DNA of 64,000 nucleotides from Sphingopyxis sp. H050 (GCF_001468265.1 NZ_LNRZ01000003.1:248001-312000); one strand, 5' to 3'; shown: positions 8,038 through 17,399, counted from the first letter of the stretch. Notes: a model not told the origin generated them from the letters alone. Translations and numbers: made by a program.

Positions 8038-9308
8038 GCGGAGCGGCGGGCGTGACGCGGTCGGTGCTGGTCGTCGGCGACGGCGTCGTCGGGCTGGCCG
8101 CCGCGATTGCGCTCCGCCGCGCGCTGCCGGGCGCCGCGGTCCGGCTGGTGCAATTGCCGGGCGACGAGGACAGCTGGCTCAACCGGCTGGGCGCGGCGAG
8201 CCCGATCATCCATCGCTTCCACCGGCAGATCGGGCTCGACCCCCGGCTCTTCGCGCGCCGGACCAACGCCGATCCGGCGTATCTGCGCCACTATGTCCGT
8301 GACGGGCAGCCGGCGGTTCGCGAAGCGAGCACCGCGGCGATCCCCTTTGTCGAGGGCGTGCCGCTGCATCACATCTGGCTGCGCCACCGCCTCGAGGACG
8401 GCGAAGGCGCGCCTGATTTCGCCGCGATGCTGCTCGCGCTGCGCGAAGCGCGCGGCGACGAGGGCGGCTTCGGCCCACGCTTCGACATCGCTGCCTATCA
8501 AGGCCTGCTCGGCGAGATGGCGGCGGCGCTCGATATCGACATCGCGGCGGTGGCCGACGTCACCGTCACGGCGGACAATGGCGCGGTCGCGGGTCTTTCG
8601 GCCGATGGCGGCGCATGGCTGCGCGCGGATCTCTATGTGGACGCCGCCGGTCCGCGCTCGCGCCTGCTCACGGCGCTCGGGGCCGGATGGACCGATTGGT
8701 CCGATTGGCTGCCGAAGCTGTCGCTTTCGATGTCGCCGGACGGCGGCGGCGCGCAGGGCGACGAGCGGCTGGCTTACGAAGGCGGCGGGATCGTCTGGCA
8801 GACCCCCGTTTGGCGCGCCGCGCTCGCCCCCGATGCGACCGCCCGCGGCCCGGGCTGCCTCGGCCGCTGTTGGCTGGGCAACGCCGTCGCCATCGGCGAA
8901 GCCGCCGTGCGCGCGCCGACCGCCGATGGCGTCGGCCTCGGCGTCGCGCTCGAGGATATTTTGCGGCTGATCGCGCTGCTGCCGCGTCCCGACGGTGGCG
9001 GGCAAGAGCAGCGCGAATATGACCGCCGCGCCGCGATCGCCTATCGCGCGCTCGCCGACTGGAGTGGCCTCAGCACAGCGCCGGGCGCCGACGGCCCGCC
9101 GGGCCTCGCCGAAATAGGCGCGGCCTTTGCCGCGCGCGGCCGTGTGGCGATCGACGAGCTCAGCCCGATCCAGCCCGGCGAGTGGCTTGCCCGACTGATG
9201 GCGCTTGGCCCGCCGCCGCGCCGCGTCGATCCGACCGCATGGGCGCTGCCCGACGCCGTCGTCCGTTCCACCATCGCCCGCGCCGCGCCGGCGCGCGTGC
9301 CGACCTGA
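8034..9308 (+). CDS. Degenerate tryptophan-halogenase paralogue, catalytic residues lost
   Basis: A 424-residue relative of the neighbouring halogenase. It keeps a recognisable Rossmann start (VVGDGVVGLAAAIAL), a late FAD-contact block (NAVAIGEAAV) and the DWSDWLPK echo of DWSQWLPCDR. It lacks ATFKLGI with its Lys, lacks WxWxIP (aligned region reads IVWQTPVWR), and has APTADGVGLG where LEPLESTSIH should be. So it probably binds flavin, if at all, without halogenating. The ATG overlaps the preceding stop (ATGA), implying co-translation and perhaps a heteromeric partner role. It is full of ordinary codons and has no stops, so it is not a pseudogene by appearance. Confidence 0.72.
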   Translation: MSGAAGVTRSVLVVGDGVVGLAAAIALRRALPGAAVRLVQLPGDEDSWLNRLGAASPIIHRFHRQIGLDPRLFARRTNADPAYLRHYVRDGQPAVREASTAAIPFVEGVPLHHIWLRHRLEDGEGAPDFAAMLLALREARGDEGGFGPRFDIAAYQGLLGEMAAALDIDIAAVADVTVTADNGAVAGLSADGGAWLRADLYVDAAGPRSRLLTALGAGWTDWSDWLPKLSLSMSPDGGGAQGDERLAYEGGGIVWQTPVWRAALAPDATARGPGCLGRCWLGNAVAIGEAAVRAPTADGVGLGVALEDILRLIALLPRPDGGGQEQREYDRRAAIAYRALADWSGLSTAPGADGPPGLAEIGAAFAARGRVAIDELSPIQPGEWLARLMALGPPPRRVDPTAWALPDAVVRSTIARAAPARVPT

Positions 9309-9328
9309 ATCGCCAAGAGAGGATGATG

Positions 9329-11848
9329 ATGCGCAAAAGTCTATGGCTGATGCCGCTGGTGCTGGGCGCCTGCGCCGCACAGGCCGGGGGCCCGACGCGG
9401 TCGGCGGCGTCCGCCGACGCGGGCAAGCTCCTGCTCGCGCCGGTCCCGCCCGAGGCGACGGCGCATCCCGCGCTCTGGCCCAAGCCGCACTGGCCGCAGC
9501 CGCGCGATGCCGCGACCGAAGCCCGCCTCGCCGCGCTGATCGCGCGAATGACCGTCGAGGAAAAGGTCGGCCAGATCGTGCAGGCCGACATCGGCAGCGT
9601 CACGCCGGAGGAGGCCAAGGCCTATCATCTCGGCTCGATCCTCAACGGCGGCAACAGCGGTCCCGGCCACGACGATCTGGCGCCGCGCGAAAAATGGCTC
9701 GCGCTGGCCGACGCCTTTTATGCGGCCTCGGTCGACACCTCGAACGGCGGCGTCGGCATTCCGATCATCTGGGGCACCGATGCGGTGCATGGTCACAGCA
9801 ACATCGTCGGGGCGACGATTTTCCCGCATAATGTCGGCCTCGGCGCGGCGCGCGATCCCGATCTGATCGAGCGGATCGCCCGCGCGACCGCGCTCGAAAT
9901 CCGCACGACGGGCATGGAATGGACCTTTGCCCCGACCGTCACCGTGCCGCAGGATTATCGCTGGGGCCGCGCCTATGAGGGCTATTCGTCCGACCCGGCG
10001 CTGGTCAGCGAATATGTCGGCCGCATGGTGCAGGGACTCCAGGGTCCGGCGACCGGCAAGGATTTGCTCAAGGGTCCTTATGTCATCGCCTCGACCAAAC
10101 ATTACCTCGCCGATGGCGGCACCGTCGACGGCCGCGATCAGGGCGATGCGCGGATCAGCGAAGAGCAATTGCGCGACATCCACGGCGCGCCTTACGTCCC
10201 CGCGCTCGAACAGGGCGTCGCGACGATCATGGTCAGCTTTTCGGGCTGGAACGGGGTCAAAAACACCGGCAACAAATCGCTGCTCACCGATCTGCTCAAG
10301 GATCATATGGGGTTCGACGGGTTCCTGGTCAGCGACTGGAACGCCCACGGCCAGGTCGCCGGATGCACCAACGCCTCCTGCCCGCAGACGATCAACGCCG
10401 GGCTCGACATGGTGATGGCGCCCGACAGCTGGAAGGCGATGTGGACCTCGCTCGTCGCGCAGGCGAAGGACGGCACGGTGCCGATGGCGCGGATCGACGA
10501 TGCCGTCGCGCGCATCCTGCGCGTCAAGATGCGGCTCGGGCTGTTCGAGGCAGGCAAGCCGTCGAGCCGGCCCTATGCCGGCCAATGGGATTTGCTCGGC
10601 GCGCCCGCGCATCGCGCCATCGCGCGCGAGGCGGTGCGCAAGTCGCTCGTGCTGCTGAAGGATCAGGGCGGGGTGTTGCCGATCAAGCCAGGCAGCCACA
10701 TTCTCGTCGCCGGCGATGCCGCCGACGATATCGCCCGCCAATCGGGCGGGTGGACGCTGACCTGGCAGGGTACGGACGTCACCAACGCCAACTTTCCGGG
10801 CGCCACCTCGATCTGGAAGGGGCTGGACGAGGCCGTAAGGGCCGCCGGCGGCAGCGCCGAATTGGCGCCGGGCGGCGCCTACCGCAAGAAGCCCGACGCC
10901 GCGATCGTGGTGTTCGGTGAAACACCCTATGCCGAATTTCAGGGCGACCTGAAGACGCTCCAGCTCCGCCCCGAGCTTCGCGCGCCGTTCGCGACGATGC
11001 AGAGGTTGAAGGCTGCGGGCATCCCGGTGATCGCGGTGATGATCAGCGGGCGGCCGCTGTTCATGAACCCCGAGCTCAACGTCGCCGACGCCTTCGTCGC
11101 CGCCTGGCTGCCGGGCTCGGAAGGCGGCGGCGTCGCTGATGTTCTAGTCGCCGGCAAGGACGGCAAGCCGCGGTTCGATTTCACCGGCAAGCTGCCGACC
11201 GCCTGGCCCGCCACCGCGCGCGCCGACGGCCCGGTCCTGTTTCCCTTCGGCTATGGGCTGGGCCTGAACGACCGCGCGCCATGGACGACGCTGTCCGAAG
11301 AGCCCGGCGTCGAGACGAGCGACAGCGGCAATGTCTGGTTCGCGCGCGGCATTCCCGCCGCGTCCTGGTCGCTGCGCGTGCTCGACGGCGCGGGCGACAC
11401 GACGCGGATCACCTCGGTCCCCGCCGCGGCGCTCGGCGGGCGCGTGAAGGTCACTGCGACCGACCATGTCGTCCAGGAGGGCGCGCGCCAGTTCGCCATC
11501 GCCGGCGGCCCGGCGACGGTCGAAGTGTCGAGCCACGCCCCGGTCGATCTGTCGCGCGAGAGCAACGGCGACCTGTTGCTGGTCGCGACGATGCGCGTCG
11601 ACCAGCCGCCGGAGCAGCCGGCAACGCTGGCCGTCAATCGCACCCCCATTCCCTTTGCGGCATTTTCCGCCGCAACCGCGGGCCAGTGGCGCAGCTATGG
11701 CGTGCCGCTGAAATGCTTTGCTGCTAAGGGGGCCGACATGACCAGGGTCGAGACGCCTTTTCGCCTGACGACCGACGGCGCGGCACGCTTCAGCCTTGCC
11801 GAGGTGCGGTTGGCGTCGGTGGCGGATGTCATCATCCCCTGCCCATGA
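9329..11848 (+). CDS. GH3 beta-glucosidase / glucan 1,4-beta-glucosidase lipoprotein
   Basis: An 839-residue GH3 enzyme: N-terminal TIM barrel (MTVEEKVGQI through the nucleophile Asp in VSDWNAHG), alpha/beta sandwich (KSLVLLKDQGGVLP) and a C-terminal beta domain of about 200 residues like that of ExoP-type glucan glucohydrolases. It would release glucose (or xylose) from the non-reducing end. Three ATGs occur in a row (9323, 9326, 9329); the last is best spaced from AGAGAGG. The N terminus LVLGACAAQ contains a lipobox, so the protein is likely tethered in the periplasm. It sits 20 bp after the degenerate halogenase and overlaps the cupin gene. Confidence 0.9.
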   Translation: MRKSLWLMPLVLGACAAQAGGPTRSAASADAGKLLLAPVPPEATAHPALWPKPHWPQPRDAATEARLAALIARMTVEEKVGQIVQADIGSVTPEEAKAYHLGSILNGGNSGPGHDDLAPREKWLALADAFYAASVDTSNGGVGIPIIWGTDAVHGHSNIVGATIFPHNVGLGAARDPDLIERIARATALEIRTTGMEWTFAPTVTVPQDYRWGRAYEGYSSDPALVSEYVGRMVQGLQGPATGKDLLKGPYVIASTKHYLADGGTVDGRDQGDARISEEQLRDIHGAPYVPALEQGVATIMVSFSGWNGVKNTGNKSLLTDLLKDHMGFDGFLVSDWNAHGQVAGCTNASCPQTINAGLDMVMAPDSWKAMWTSLVAQAKDGTVPMARIDDAVARILRVKMRLGLFEAGKPSSRPYAGQWDLLGAPAHRAIAREAVRKSLVLLKDQGGVLPIKPGSHILVAGDAADDIARQSGGWTLTWQGTDVTNANFPGATSIWKGLDEAVRAAGGSAELAPGGAYRKKPDAAIVVFGETPYAEFQGDLKTLQLRPELRAPFATMQRLKAAGIPVIAVMISGRPLFMNPELNVADAFVAAWLPGSEGGGVADVLVAGKDGKPRFDFTGKLPTAWPATARADGPVLFPFGYGLGLNDRAPWTTLSEEPGVETSDSGNVWFARGIPAASWSLRVLDGAGDTTRITSVPAAALGGRVKVTATDHVVQEGARQFAIAGGPATVEVSSHAPVDLSRESNGDLLLVATMRVDQPPEQPATLAVNRTPIPFAAFSAATAGQWRSYGVPLKCFAAKGADMTRVETPFRLTTDGAARFSLAEVRLASVADVIIPCP

Positions 11849-12873
11849 AGGACTGGCTCACCCGCGCCGCGCCGGTTGCCGAGGTCGATGCCCGCGACGC
11901 CGAGGCCGCACAGGCGGCGCTGAAGGCGGCGAACGGCCGGCCGCTGGTGTTGCGGGGGCTGACCGCGGACTGGCCGTTGGTCGCGGCGGGACGAGAGGGC
12001 GTCGCGGCGCTGGCAGAGCGGCTGGCCGGCTACGGCCCCGGCGCGCCGATGAATGTCTTCACCGCACCGGCGGGGACGCACGGCCATTATTTCTATCGTG
12101 GCGACATGACCGGTTTCAACTTCCGCACCGAGCAGGCGACGATGCCCGAACTGCTCGACCGGCTGCTGTGGGCGAGCACGCTGGCCGATCCGCCGAGCTT
12201 TTACGCGGGGTCGACCCCGGCGGCGGATTTCATGCCCGGCTTCCTCGCCGATCACCCCTTGCCGGTCGCGGCCCCGGGCGCGATCCCGCGGCTGTGGACC
12301 GGCAATGCCTCGCACATCGCGACCCATTTCGATCAGTCGGACAATATCGCGGTCGTCGTCGCGGGCATCCGCCGCTTTGTGCTGTTTCCGCCCGAACAGG
12401 TCGCGAACCTCTATCTCGGCCCGCTCAACAAGACCCCGGCGGGGCAGCCGGTGAGCATGGTCGCGGTCGACGATCCCGACCTCGCGCGTTACCCGCGCTT
12501 CGCCGAGGCGATGGCCGCGGCAGCGGTCGCGACGCTCGATCCGGGCGATGCGATCTTCATCCCCTCGCTCTGGTGGCACAACATCCGCGCCACCGGTCCG
12601 CTCAACCTGATGGTCAATTATTGGTGCGATGCCGGCGCCGGCAGCTCGCCCTTGCTCGCCTTTGCGCACAGCCTGCTGGCGATCCGCGATCTGCCCGCTG
12701 CCGAACGCGCCGCATGGCGGACATGGTTCGAGCATTTCATCTTCGGCGACGAGGGCGCGGCCGCCGCCGATCATCTGCCGCCGCATGCCCAGGGCGTGCA
12801 GGGCGCTGCGTCGCCCGAGCGCGATGAGACGATCCGCAATTTCGTGCTGCGCGGGCTGATGGGGCCGCGTTAG
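11845..12873 (+). CDS. Cupin_8/JmjC-like Fe(II) 2-oxoglutarate oxygenase
   Basis: A 342-residue cupin-like protein. THFDQSDN supplies an HxD pair and SLWWHNI a later His, the usual Fe(II) triad of JmjC/FIH-type hydroxylases; RPLVLRGL near the N terminus is typical of the family. No signal peptide is seen, so it should act in the cytoplasm. Relatives hydroxylate protein or peptide side chains. It overlaps the GH3 stop (ATGA) and its own stop is convergent with the third halogenase (12870-12873). Cupin_8 and halogenase genes recur together in sugar-utilisation loci; the substrate is unknown. Confidence 0.75.
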   Translation: MKDWLTRAAPVAEVDARDAEAAQAALKAANGRPLVLRGLTADWPLVAAGREGVAALAERLAGYGPGAPMNVFTAPAGTHGHYFYRGDMTGFNFRTEQATMPELLDRLLWASTLADPPSFYAGSTPAADFMPGFLADHPLPVAAPGAIPRLWTGNASHIATHFDQSDNIAVVVAGIRRFVLFPPEQVANLYLGPLNKTPAGQPVSMVAVDDPDLARYPRFAEAMAAAAVATLDPGDAIFIPSLWWHNIRATGPLNLMVNYWCDAGAGSSPLLAFAHSLLAIRDLPAAERAAWRTWFEHFIFGDEGAAAADHLPPHAQGVQGAASPERDETIRNFVLRGLMGPR

Positions 12874-14378
12874 CGCGCCACTAGTCGGGCGATAAAGTCG
12901 GCGTGGCTGGGCATCGCGCGCGCCTGCTGATCGAACACCGACGCGATCCGCTCCATCGCGGCGATGATCCTTGCGTCATCGGTCGCATCGACCAGCGGAT
13001 CATATCCCTCGGGCAGGATATTCTGCCCCAGCATGACCGCCGCCCAGTTGGCGATGCCGAACAGGTCATGGTCGAAGCGGCGGATGCGGCCCTTGGTGCG
13101 GAACAGCTCGATCTTCTGCGCCAGGCTGTCGGGGATCTCCATCGCCGTCCTGTCGCGCCAGAAGGGCGTGTCGCGGCGCGCGGTCGCCTTGTAGTGCAGG
13201 ACGATGAAGTCGCGGACATATTCATATTGATCGATCATCAACCGGTTATATTCGTCGCGCTCGACCGCGCTGAATCGCATATCGGGAAACAGCCAGAACA
13301 GCTTGTTGATCCCGGTCTGGATCAGATGGATGCTCGTCGATTCGAGTGGCTCGATAAACCCGCCCGCCAGGCCGAGCGCGACGACATTGCCCTCCCACAA
13401 TCGCTCGCGAACCCCCGCGGTGAAGCGCAGCGGGCGCGGATCGGCCAGCGGCTCGCCGTCCAAATGGGCGAGCAGGGTCGCGCGCGCCTCGTCATCGCTG
13501 GCATAGGCGCTCCCATAGACGATGCCGTTGCCGGTGCGGTGCTGGAGCGGAATGCGCCATTGCCAGCCGAAACCGTGCGCGGTGGCGCGCGTCGCGGGGA
13601 TCAGCGGATCGACGCGCGCCGACGGCACCGCCATCGCCCGGTCGCACGGCAGCCATTGCGACCAGTCGCGATAGCCGACCCCCATTTCGCGGCCGAGCAG
13701 CAGGCTGACGAAGCCCGAGCAATCGATGAAGAAATCGCCCGCGACCTCGCGTCCGTCGCCGAGGCGCAGCGACGTGACATGCCCGCTTTCCGCGTCGCGA
13801 TCGACGCCTTCGATCCGTCCCTCGATCCGCTCGACCCCGTCCGCTTCGGCCCGGCGGCGCAGGAAGGCGGCGTACAGTGCGGCGTCGAAATGATAGGCCG
13901 CCGCCATCTGGTGCAGGGGCGAGCGCGGGTCGCCGCTCTGCGGGGCATAGCCGCCCTCGCGGACCGCGGCCCCCGTGATGAAATAGTCGGTGAACGGCCG
14001 GATCCGCGGATCGCACCGATGCTTGAGCCAGAACTGGTGAAAGGCGATGCCTTCGAAATTATGCCCGGGGTCGCCGAAGGGGTGGAGGTAGCGCTCGCCG
14101 AGCGCGCCCCAGTCGACGAACTCGATCCCCAGCTTGAAGGTCGCCTGCGTTTCGCGAAGGAACTCGGCCTCGTCGATGCCGAGCATGCGGTTGAAGTCGC
14201 GGATCGGCGGGATCGTCGCCTCGCCGACTCCGACGGTGCCGATCGCGTCGGATTCGACCAGGATGATCCGCCGCTGGCCGTCGTTCAGGAACCGCGCCGC
14301 GGCGGCGGCGGCCATCCAGCCGGCGGTGCCCCCACCGACGATCACGACAGTGCGGATCGGCGCGCCGCCTTCGGTCAT
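12870..14378 (-). CDS. Flavin-dependent tryptophan halogenase family protein (second intact copy)
   Basis: A 502-residue halogenase homologue with VIVGGGTAGW, VGVGEATIP, ATFKLGIEF (catalytic Lys), FGWQWRIP and IEPLESTSIH all intact. It resembles the 6526-8037 protein closely across the body (RDWSQWLPCDRAM, YVRDFIVLHY) but is clearly not identical, so the two are diverged paralogues. ATG 14378 overlaps the aldose-epimerase stop as ATGA, which decides it over the ATG four codons upstream. It is the third gene of the GH5 operon. The substrate cannot be read from sequence. Confidence 0.86.
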   Translation of the reverse strand: MTEGGAPIRTVVIVGGGTAGWMAAAAAARFLNDGQRRIILVESDAIGTVGVGEATIPPIRDFNRMLGIDEAEFLRETQATFKLGIEFVDWGALGERYLHPFGDPGHNFEGIAFHQFWLKHRCDPRIRPFTDYFITGAAVREGGYAPQSGDPRSPLHQMAAAYHFDAALYAAFLRRRAEADGVERIEGRIEGVDRDAESGHVTSLRLGDGREVAGDFFIDCSGFVSLLLGREMGVGYRDWSQWLPCDRAMAVPSARVDPLIPATRATAHGFGWQWRIPLQHRTGNGIVYGSAYASDDEARATLLAHLDGEPLADPRPLRFTAGVRERLWEGNVVALGLAGGFIEPLESTSIHLIQTGINKLFWLFPDMRFSAVERDEYNRLMIDQYEYVRDFIVLHYKATARRDTPFWRDRTAMEIPDSLAQKIELFRTKGRIRRFDHDLFGIANWAAVMLGQNILPEGYDPLVDATDDARIIAAMERIASVFDQQARAMPSHADFIARLVAR

Positions 14379-15259
14379 GTCCGCTCCCATGCATCAAGGA
14401 CAATGCGCGCGCCGATCGTCTCACCGGGCGCGGCGACCGGCATGGGCCGCCCCGCCGCGCCAAGGTTCAGCGCATTGTTGCTGTGTGGCACGGGTTCGAA
14501 GCAGAAGAAATCGGTATCGACCGATGTATAGACCACCGCACATGGCAGGTCGGACTGGATGCGCAGCGCCAGCGGGCGGTCGATCCACCAGATGGTCGCG
14601 CGGCCGTCCCAGCCGTCGTAACAATTGTCGCGTTCGCGGCCCGCGACCGCCCGCCCCGCCGCAAAGTCGCTGCTCGGATCGGGCGTTACGGCGCGCACCG
14701 GCAATTGGTCGGCGCCCGCAAGCCACATCTGTCCCGCGGTGAATTGCAGATGCGCGCCGGCGGCGTCGAAATAGGGATGCATCCCGATCGCCAGCGGCGC
14801 GGTGGCGTCGCTGCGATTGGTGACAGTCAGATCGACCGTCAGCTGCGCAGGCGCCAAGGCGAAGCGCTGCTCGGCGGAGAAGGCCCACGGCCAGTCCGCA
14901 TCGCCATCATGCTCGTATCGCAGCACGGCTTGGTCGGCGCTGCTTTGGGTGACCGTCCACCCGCGCAGCCAGCCGACGCCGTGCAAGGGATGCGCGAAGC
15001 CGGCCTTGTTCGGCGGCAGCCGATGCGCGAGGCCATCCCACAGGAAGCAGCCGTCCGCGATGCGGTTCGAATAGGGAACGAGCGGAAAGCTCGCCATTGC
15101 CAGCGGATTCCAATCCGCCGCCGCGATCCCGCTCTCGTACAGCATCGACTGGTCGCCGATCCGCCACGCCGCAATCGCGCCGCCCGCCTCGGGCACGAGC
15201 ACCAGCCGTGCCGCCCCTGCTGCCAGCGTGCGGGTCGCAAACGGGCTGTCGGCGCTCAT
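14375..15259 (-). CDS. Aldose 1-epimerase (mutarotase) family protein
   Basis: A 294-residue galactose-mutarotase-like beta-sandwich. FPLVPYSNRIADG, HPLHGVGWLRGW (catalytic His), GMHPYFD (second His) and a C-terminal FFCFEPVPHSNNALN block with the catalytic Glu are all present. It interconverts alpha and beta anomers of sugars released by the neighbouring glycosidases, probably glucose or xylose. No signal peptide is seen, so it is cytoplasmic. The ATG at 15259 overlaps the GH5 stop (ATGA) and its stop overlaps the halogenase start, placing it in the middle of a three-gene operon. Confidence 0.88.
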   Translation of the reverse strand: MSADSPFATRTLAAGAARLVLVPEAGGAIAAWRIGDQSMLYESGIAAADWNPLAMASFPLVPYSNRIADGCFLWDGLAHRLPPNKAGFAHPLHGVGWLRGWTVTQSSADQAVLRYEHDGDADWPWAFSAEQRFALAPAQLTVDLTVTNRSDATAPLAIGMHPYFDAAGAHLQFTAGQMWLAGADQLPVRAVTPDPSSDFAAGRAVAGRERDNCYDGWDGRATIWWIDRPLALRIQSDLPCAVVYTSVDTDFFCFEPVPHSNNALNLGAAGRPMPVAAPGETIGARIVLDAWERT

Positions 15260-17352
15260 TCGCTCGCGGCGGCGCCCGCTTCGCGCAAGACATAGACCGG
15301 GCCGATCTCGATCGCCTGCGCCGCCCCGGCGGTGTGCAGCGCCAGCTGCGCCGTGCCGGCAGCCATCGCCAGCGAAGCGGTGGTGCCGATCTGATAGAGC
15401 CGCCAATTCGGACCCACCGTCAGCACATTGTCGGCAAACCCCTCATAGGGCGCGGCATTTTGCTGCACCCGGATCGCCAGCCTGCCCTGCCCGTCGGGGG
15501 TCGATGCCGACACCGTGCGCGCCAGCACCGCGATCCGGAGCCGGTCGCCTTTCGCGATGGCGTCGCGCAGCGGCACCGCGGCGCCGGCGTCATACGCGTT
15601 GGCGCCCGCCCTGCTGACCGTCAGCAAGGTCGCGACGCGGCCATAGACGTTGGTCGTCGTCGCCTTGGCAACCTGGGTGGTCCCGTACAGCGCCCAGTCG
15701 CGCTTCGCCGGGTCGTTGAGCAGATTGCCCTTGCCGACCAGTTGCGGCGGCAGTTCGGGGTCGGCGGCGGGGGCCGCGGTCGCGGCCGTCTGGCGGAGCG
15801 ACTTCGCGCCTTCGACGATGATCACCTGCCCGATCTCGATCGTCTGCCGCGCGCCGGCCAGTTGCAGCCCGAGCACCGCCTGCCCCTTGGCGATGTCGCG
15901 GTCGGCGGTCGCCGGCACTTCGTACAGCTGCCATTCGGACCCGACGGTCAGCGCCGTGTCGCCGAACCCGGCGTAGGGGGCGACATTCTGCTGGAAGCGC
16001 ACCCCGATCCGGCCCTTGCCGTCGGGCGCGTCGGATTTGACCGTGCGCGCCCAGAAGGCTGCGACATAATCGCCCTTGCTCCGCAACCCGGTACGGATCG
16101 GCACATTCGCGCCCGCGTCATAGGCCGCGACGCCCAGCGATTGCAGCGCAAATTGCATCGCGGCGCCGCCGCCCGGGATGTCGGGCGACTTGACGATCTT
16201 CGACTTCAGGATCGTACCGTAGGTCGCCCAGTTCAATGCCGAGGGATCGTTGATCAGCGTCCCCGGCAGACTGTCGTCGAGCGCCTGCAACGCGGGCGTG
16301 GGTTGGCGCTCGTCGGCGGGCGCCGAGGGCGCCGCAGCGGGCGCCGCGGCGCTCGCCGGTTCGGGCAGCCCGATCGCAGCGCGCAGCCCGGGCAGCCACG
16401 CCTTCTTGTCGCTGTCGTAAAAAGGAAAGGTGTTGGTATAGGCCCAGGTGCACATGCCGATGCCGAGCGGCGCGAACGCCCTGGTCACCGCGGCATGATA
16501 TTGCACGCGCTGGTCGAGCGGCACCGTCGTATGCGCGCCGGTTTCGCCCATGAACGGCAGCAGCCCGGTCCTTTCGCTGTAATCGCGGATCTTCTGCACA
16601 TCGCGCACCAGCCGCGCCGCATCGTCGGCGCTGCCATAGGCGCGTCCCAGCGGCGGCGCCGGATCGACCCATGTCGCCCCCTGATGGGTGAAATCGAACG
16701 GCTCATAATAGTGAAAGGTCGGATAGACGTGCGGATCGTCGGGCAATGTCAGCGTCTTGAGCGAATCGATCCCGCTCCAGAATTCACCCCCGATGATCAC
16801 CGGCCGGTCGGGGTTGGTCGCGCGCACCGCCGCCAGCGCGGGCGACAGCGCTTCGAGCAGGTTGGCGTTGGTGAATTTGTCGTGCGGCTCATTCTCCAGC
16901 TCGAACCACAAGCTCTTGGTGGGCTGGTCGGCGAAGGCGGCGCCGATCTGCTTCCAGATCCCGGCAAAGCGCGGCGCGCTGCCCAGCGGATCGCTGTGCA
17001 TCGATTCGAAATTATGGCTGTCGAGGATGACGTTAAGCCCCGCCGCCTGCGCCGCGCCGACCAGATGCTTCACCCGCGCGAGGAAGGCGGGTTCGATCGT
17101 GTAGGGCGGCTCCTTGCCGGCGTGGCTGTCCCAGCGCACCGGCAAGCGAATGGTCTTGAAACCGGCCGAAGCGATATTGGCAAAATCGCTATCGGCGATG
17201 CGATGCCCGCCCCATCCGGTCTCGGTCGGGGGCTCGAGGCTGTTGCCCATGTTGATGCATGTGCCGACGGGCAATCCGCGCGGCGCCGCCATAGCGCTTG
17301 CGGGCACGATTATCGACGCCATTGTCGCGGCCAGCATCATCGCCTTTTTCAT
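15256..17352 (-). CDS. Exported GH5 endo-glucanase with two tandem C-terminal modules
   Basis: A 698-residue protein: signal peptide (residues 1-27), GH5 barrel (about 28-330) with acid/base Glu155 in ELENEPH and nucleophile Glu270 in FMGETGAH, an Ala/Pro linker (331-355), then two copies of a ~150-residue beta module. Both copies show NDPxxxxWxxYGT, AYDAGAxVP, R(V/T)xxDGxGRxxxRxQQN, a P-Y-x-G-F block, TVGxxWxLY and a final AxQxIEIGxV block. The modules resemble carbohydrate-binding or family-9-CBM-like domains. The enzyme should cut beta-1,4-glucan or a related backbone outside the cytoplasm. ATG 17352 has a good GGGAGGT site. It leads an operon with epimerase and halogenase. Confidence 0.88.
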   Translation of the reverse strand: MKKAMMLAATMASIIVPASAMAAPRGLPVGTCINMGNSLEPPTETGWGGHRIADSDFANIASAGFKTIRLPVRWDSHAGKEPPYTIEPAFLARVKHLVGAAQAAGLNVILDSHNFESMHSDPLGSAPRFAGIWKQIGAAFADQPTKSLWFELENEPHDKFTNANLLEALSPALAAVRATNPDRPVIIGGEFWSGIDSLKTLTLPDDPHVYPTFHYYEPFDFTHQGATWVDPAPPLGRAYGSADDAARLVRDVQKIRDYSERTGLLPFMGETGAHTTVPLDQRVQYHAAVTRAFAPLGIGMCTWAYTNTFPFYDSDKKAWLPGLRAAIGLPEPASAAAPAAAPSAPADERQPTPALQALDDSLPGTLINDPSALNWATYGTILKSKIVKSPDIPGGGAAMQFALQSLGVAAYDAGANVPIRTGLRSKGDYVAAFWARTVKSDAPDGKGRIGVRFQQNVAPYAGFGDTALTVGSEWQLYEVPATADRDIAKGQAVLGLQLAGARQTIEIGQVIIVEGAKSLRQTAATAAPAADPELPPQLVGKGNLLNDPAKRDWALYGTTQVAKATTTNVYGRVATLLTVSRAGANAYDAGAAVPLRDAIAKGDRLRIAVLARTVSASTPDGQGRLAIRVQQNAAPYEGFADNVLTVGPNWRLYQIGTTASLAMAAGTAQLALHTAGAAQAIEIGPVYVLREAGAAASE

Positions 17353-17399
17353 CCAAGGACCTCCCAATCAGCCGTCGTTCGAGCGCGGCTTGCGGTGAT

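Noticed and set aside
8034..9308. Calling the degenerate halogenase a pseudogene
   Set aside because: The frame is intact, coupled to both neighbours and has normal codon use; loss of catalysis alone is not decay.
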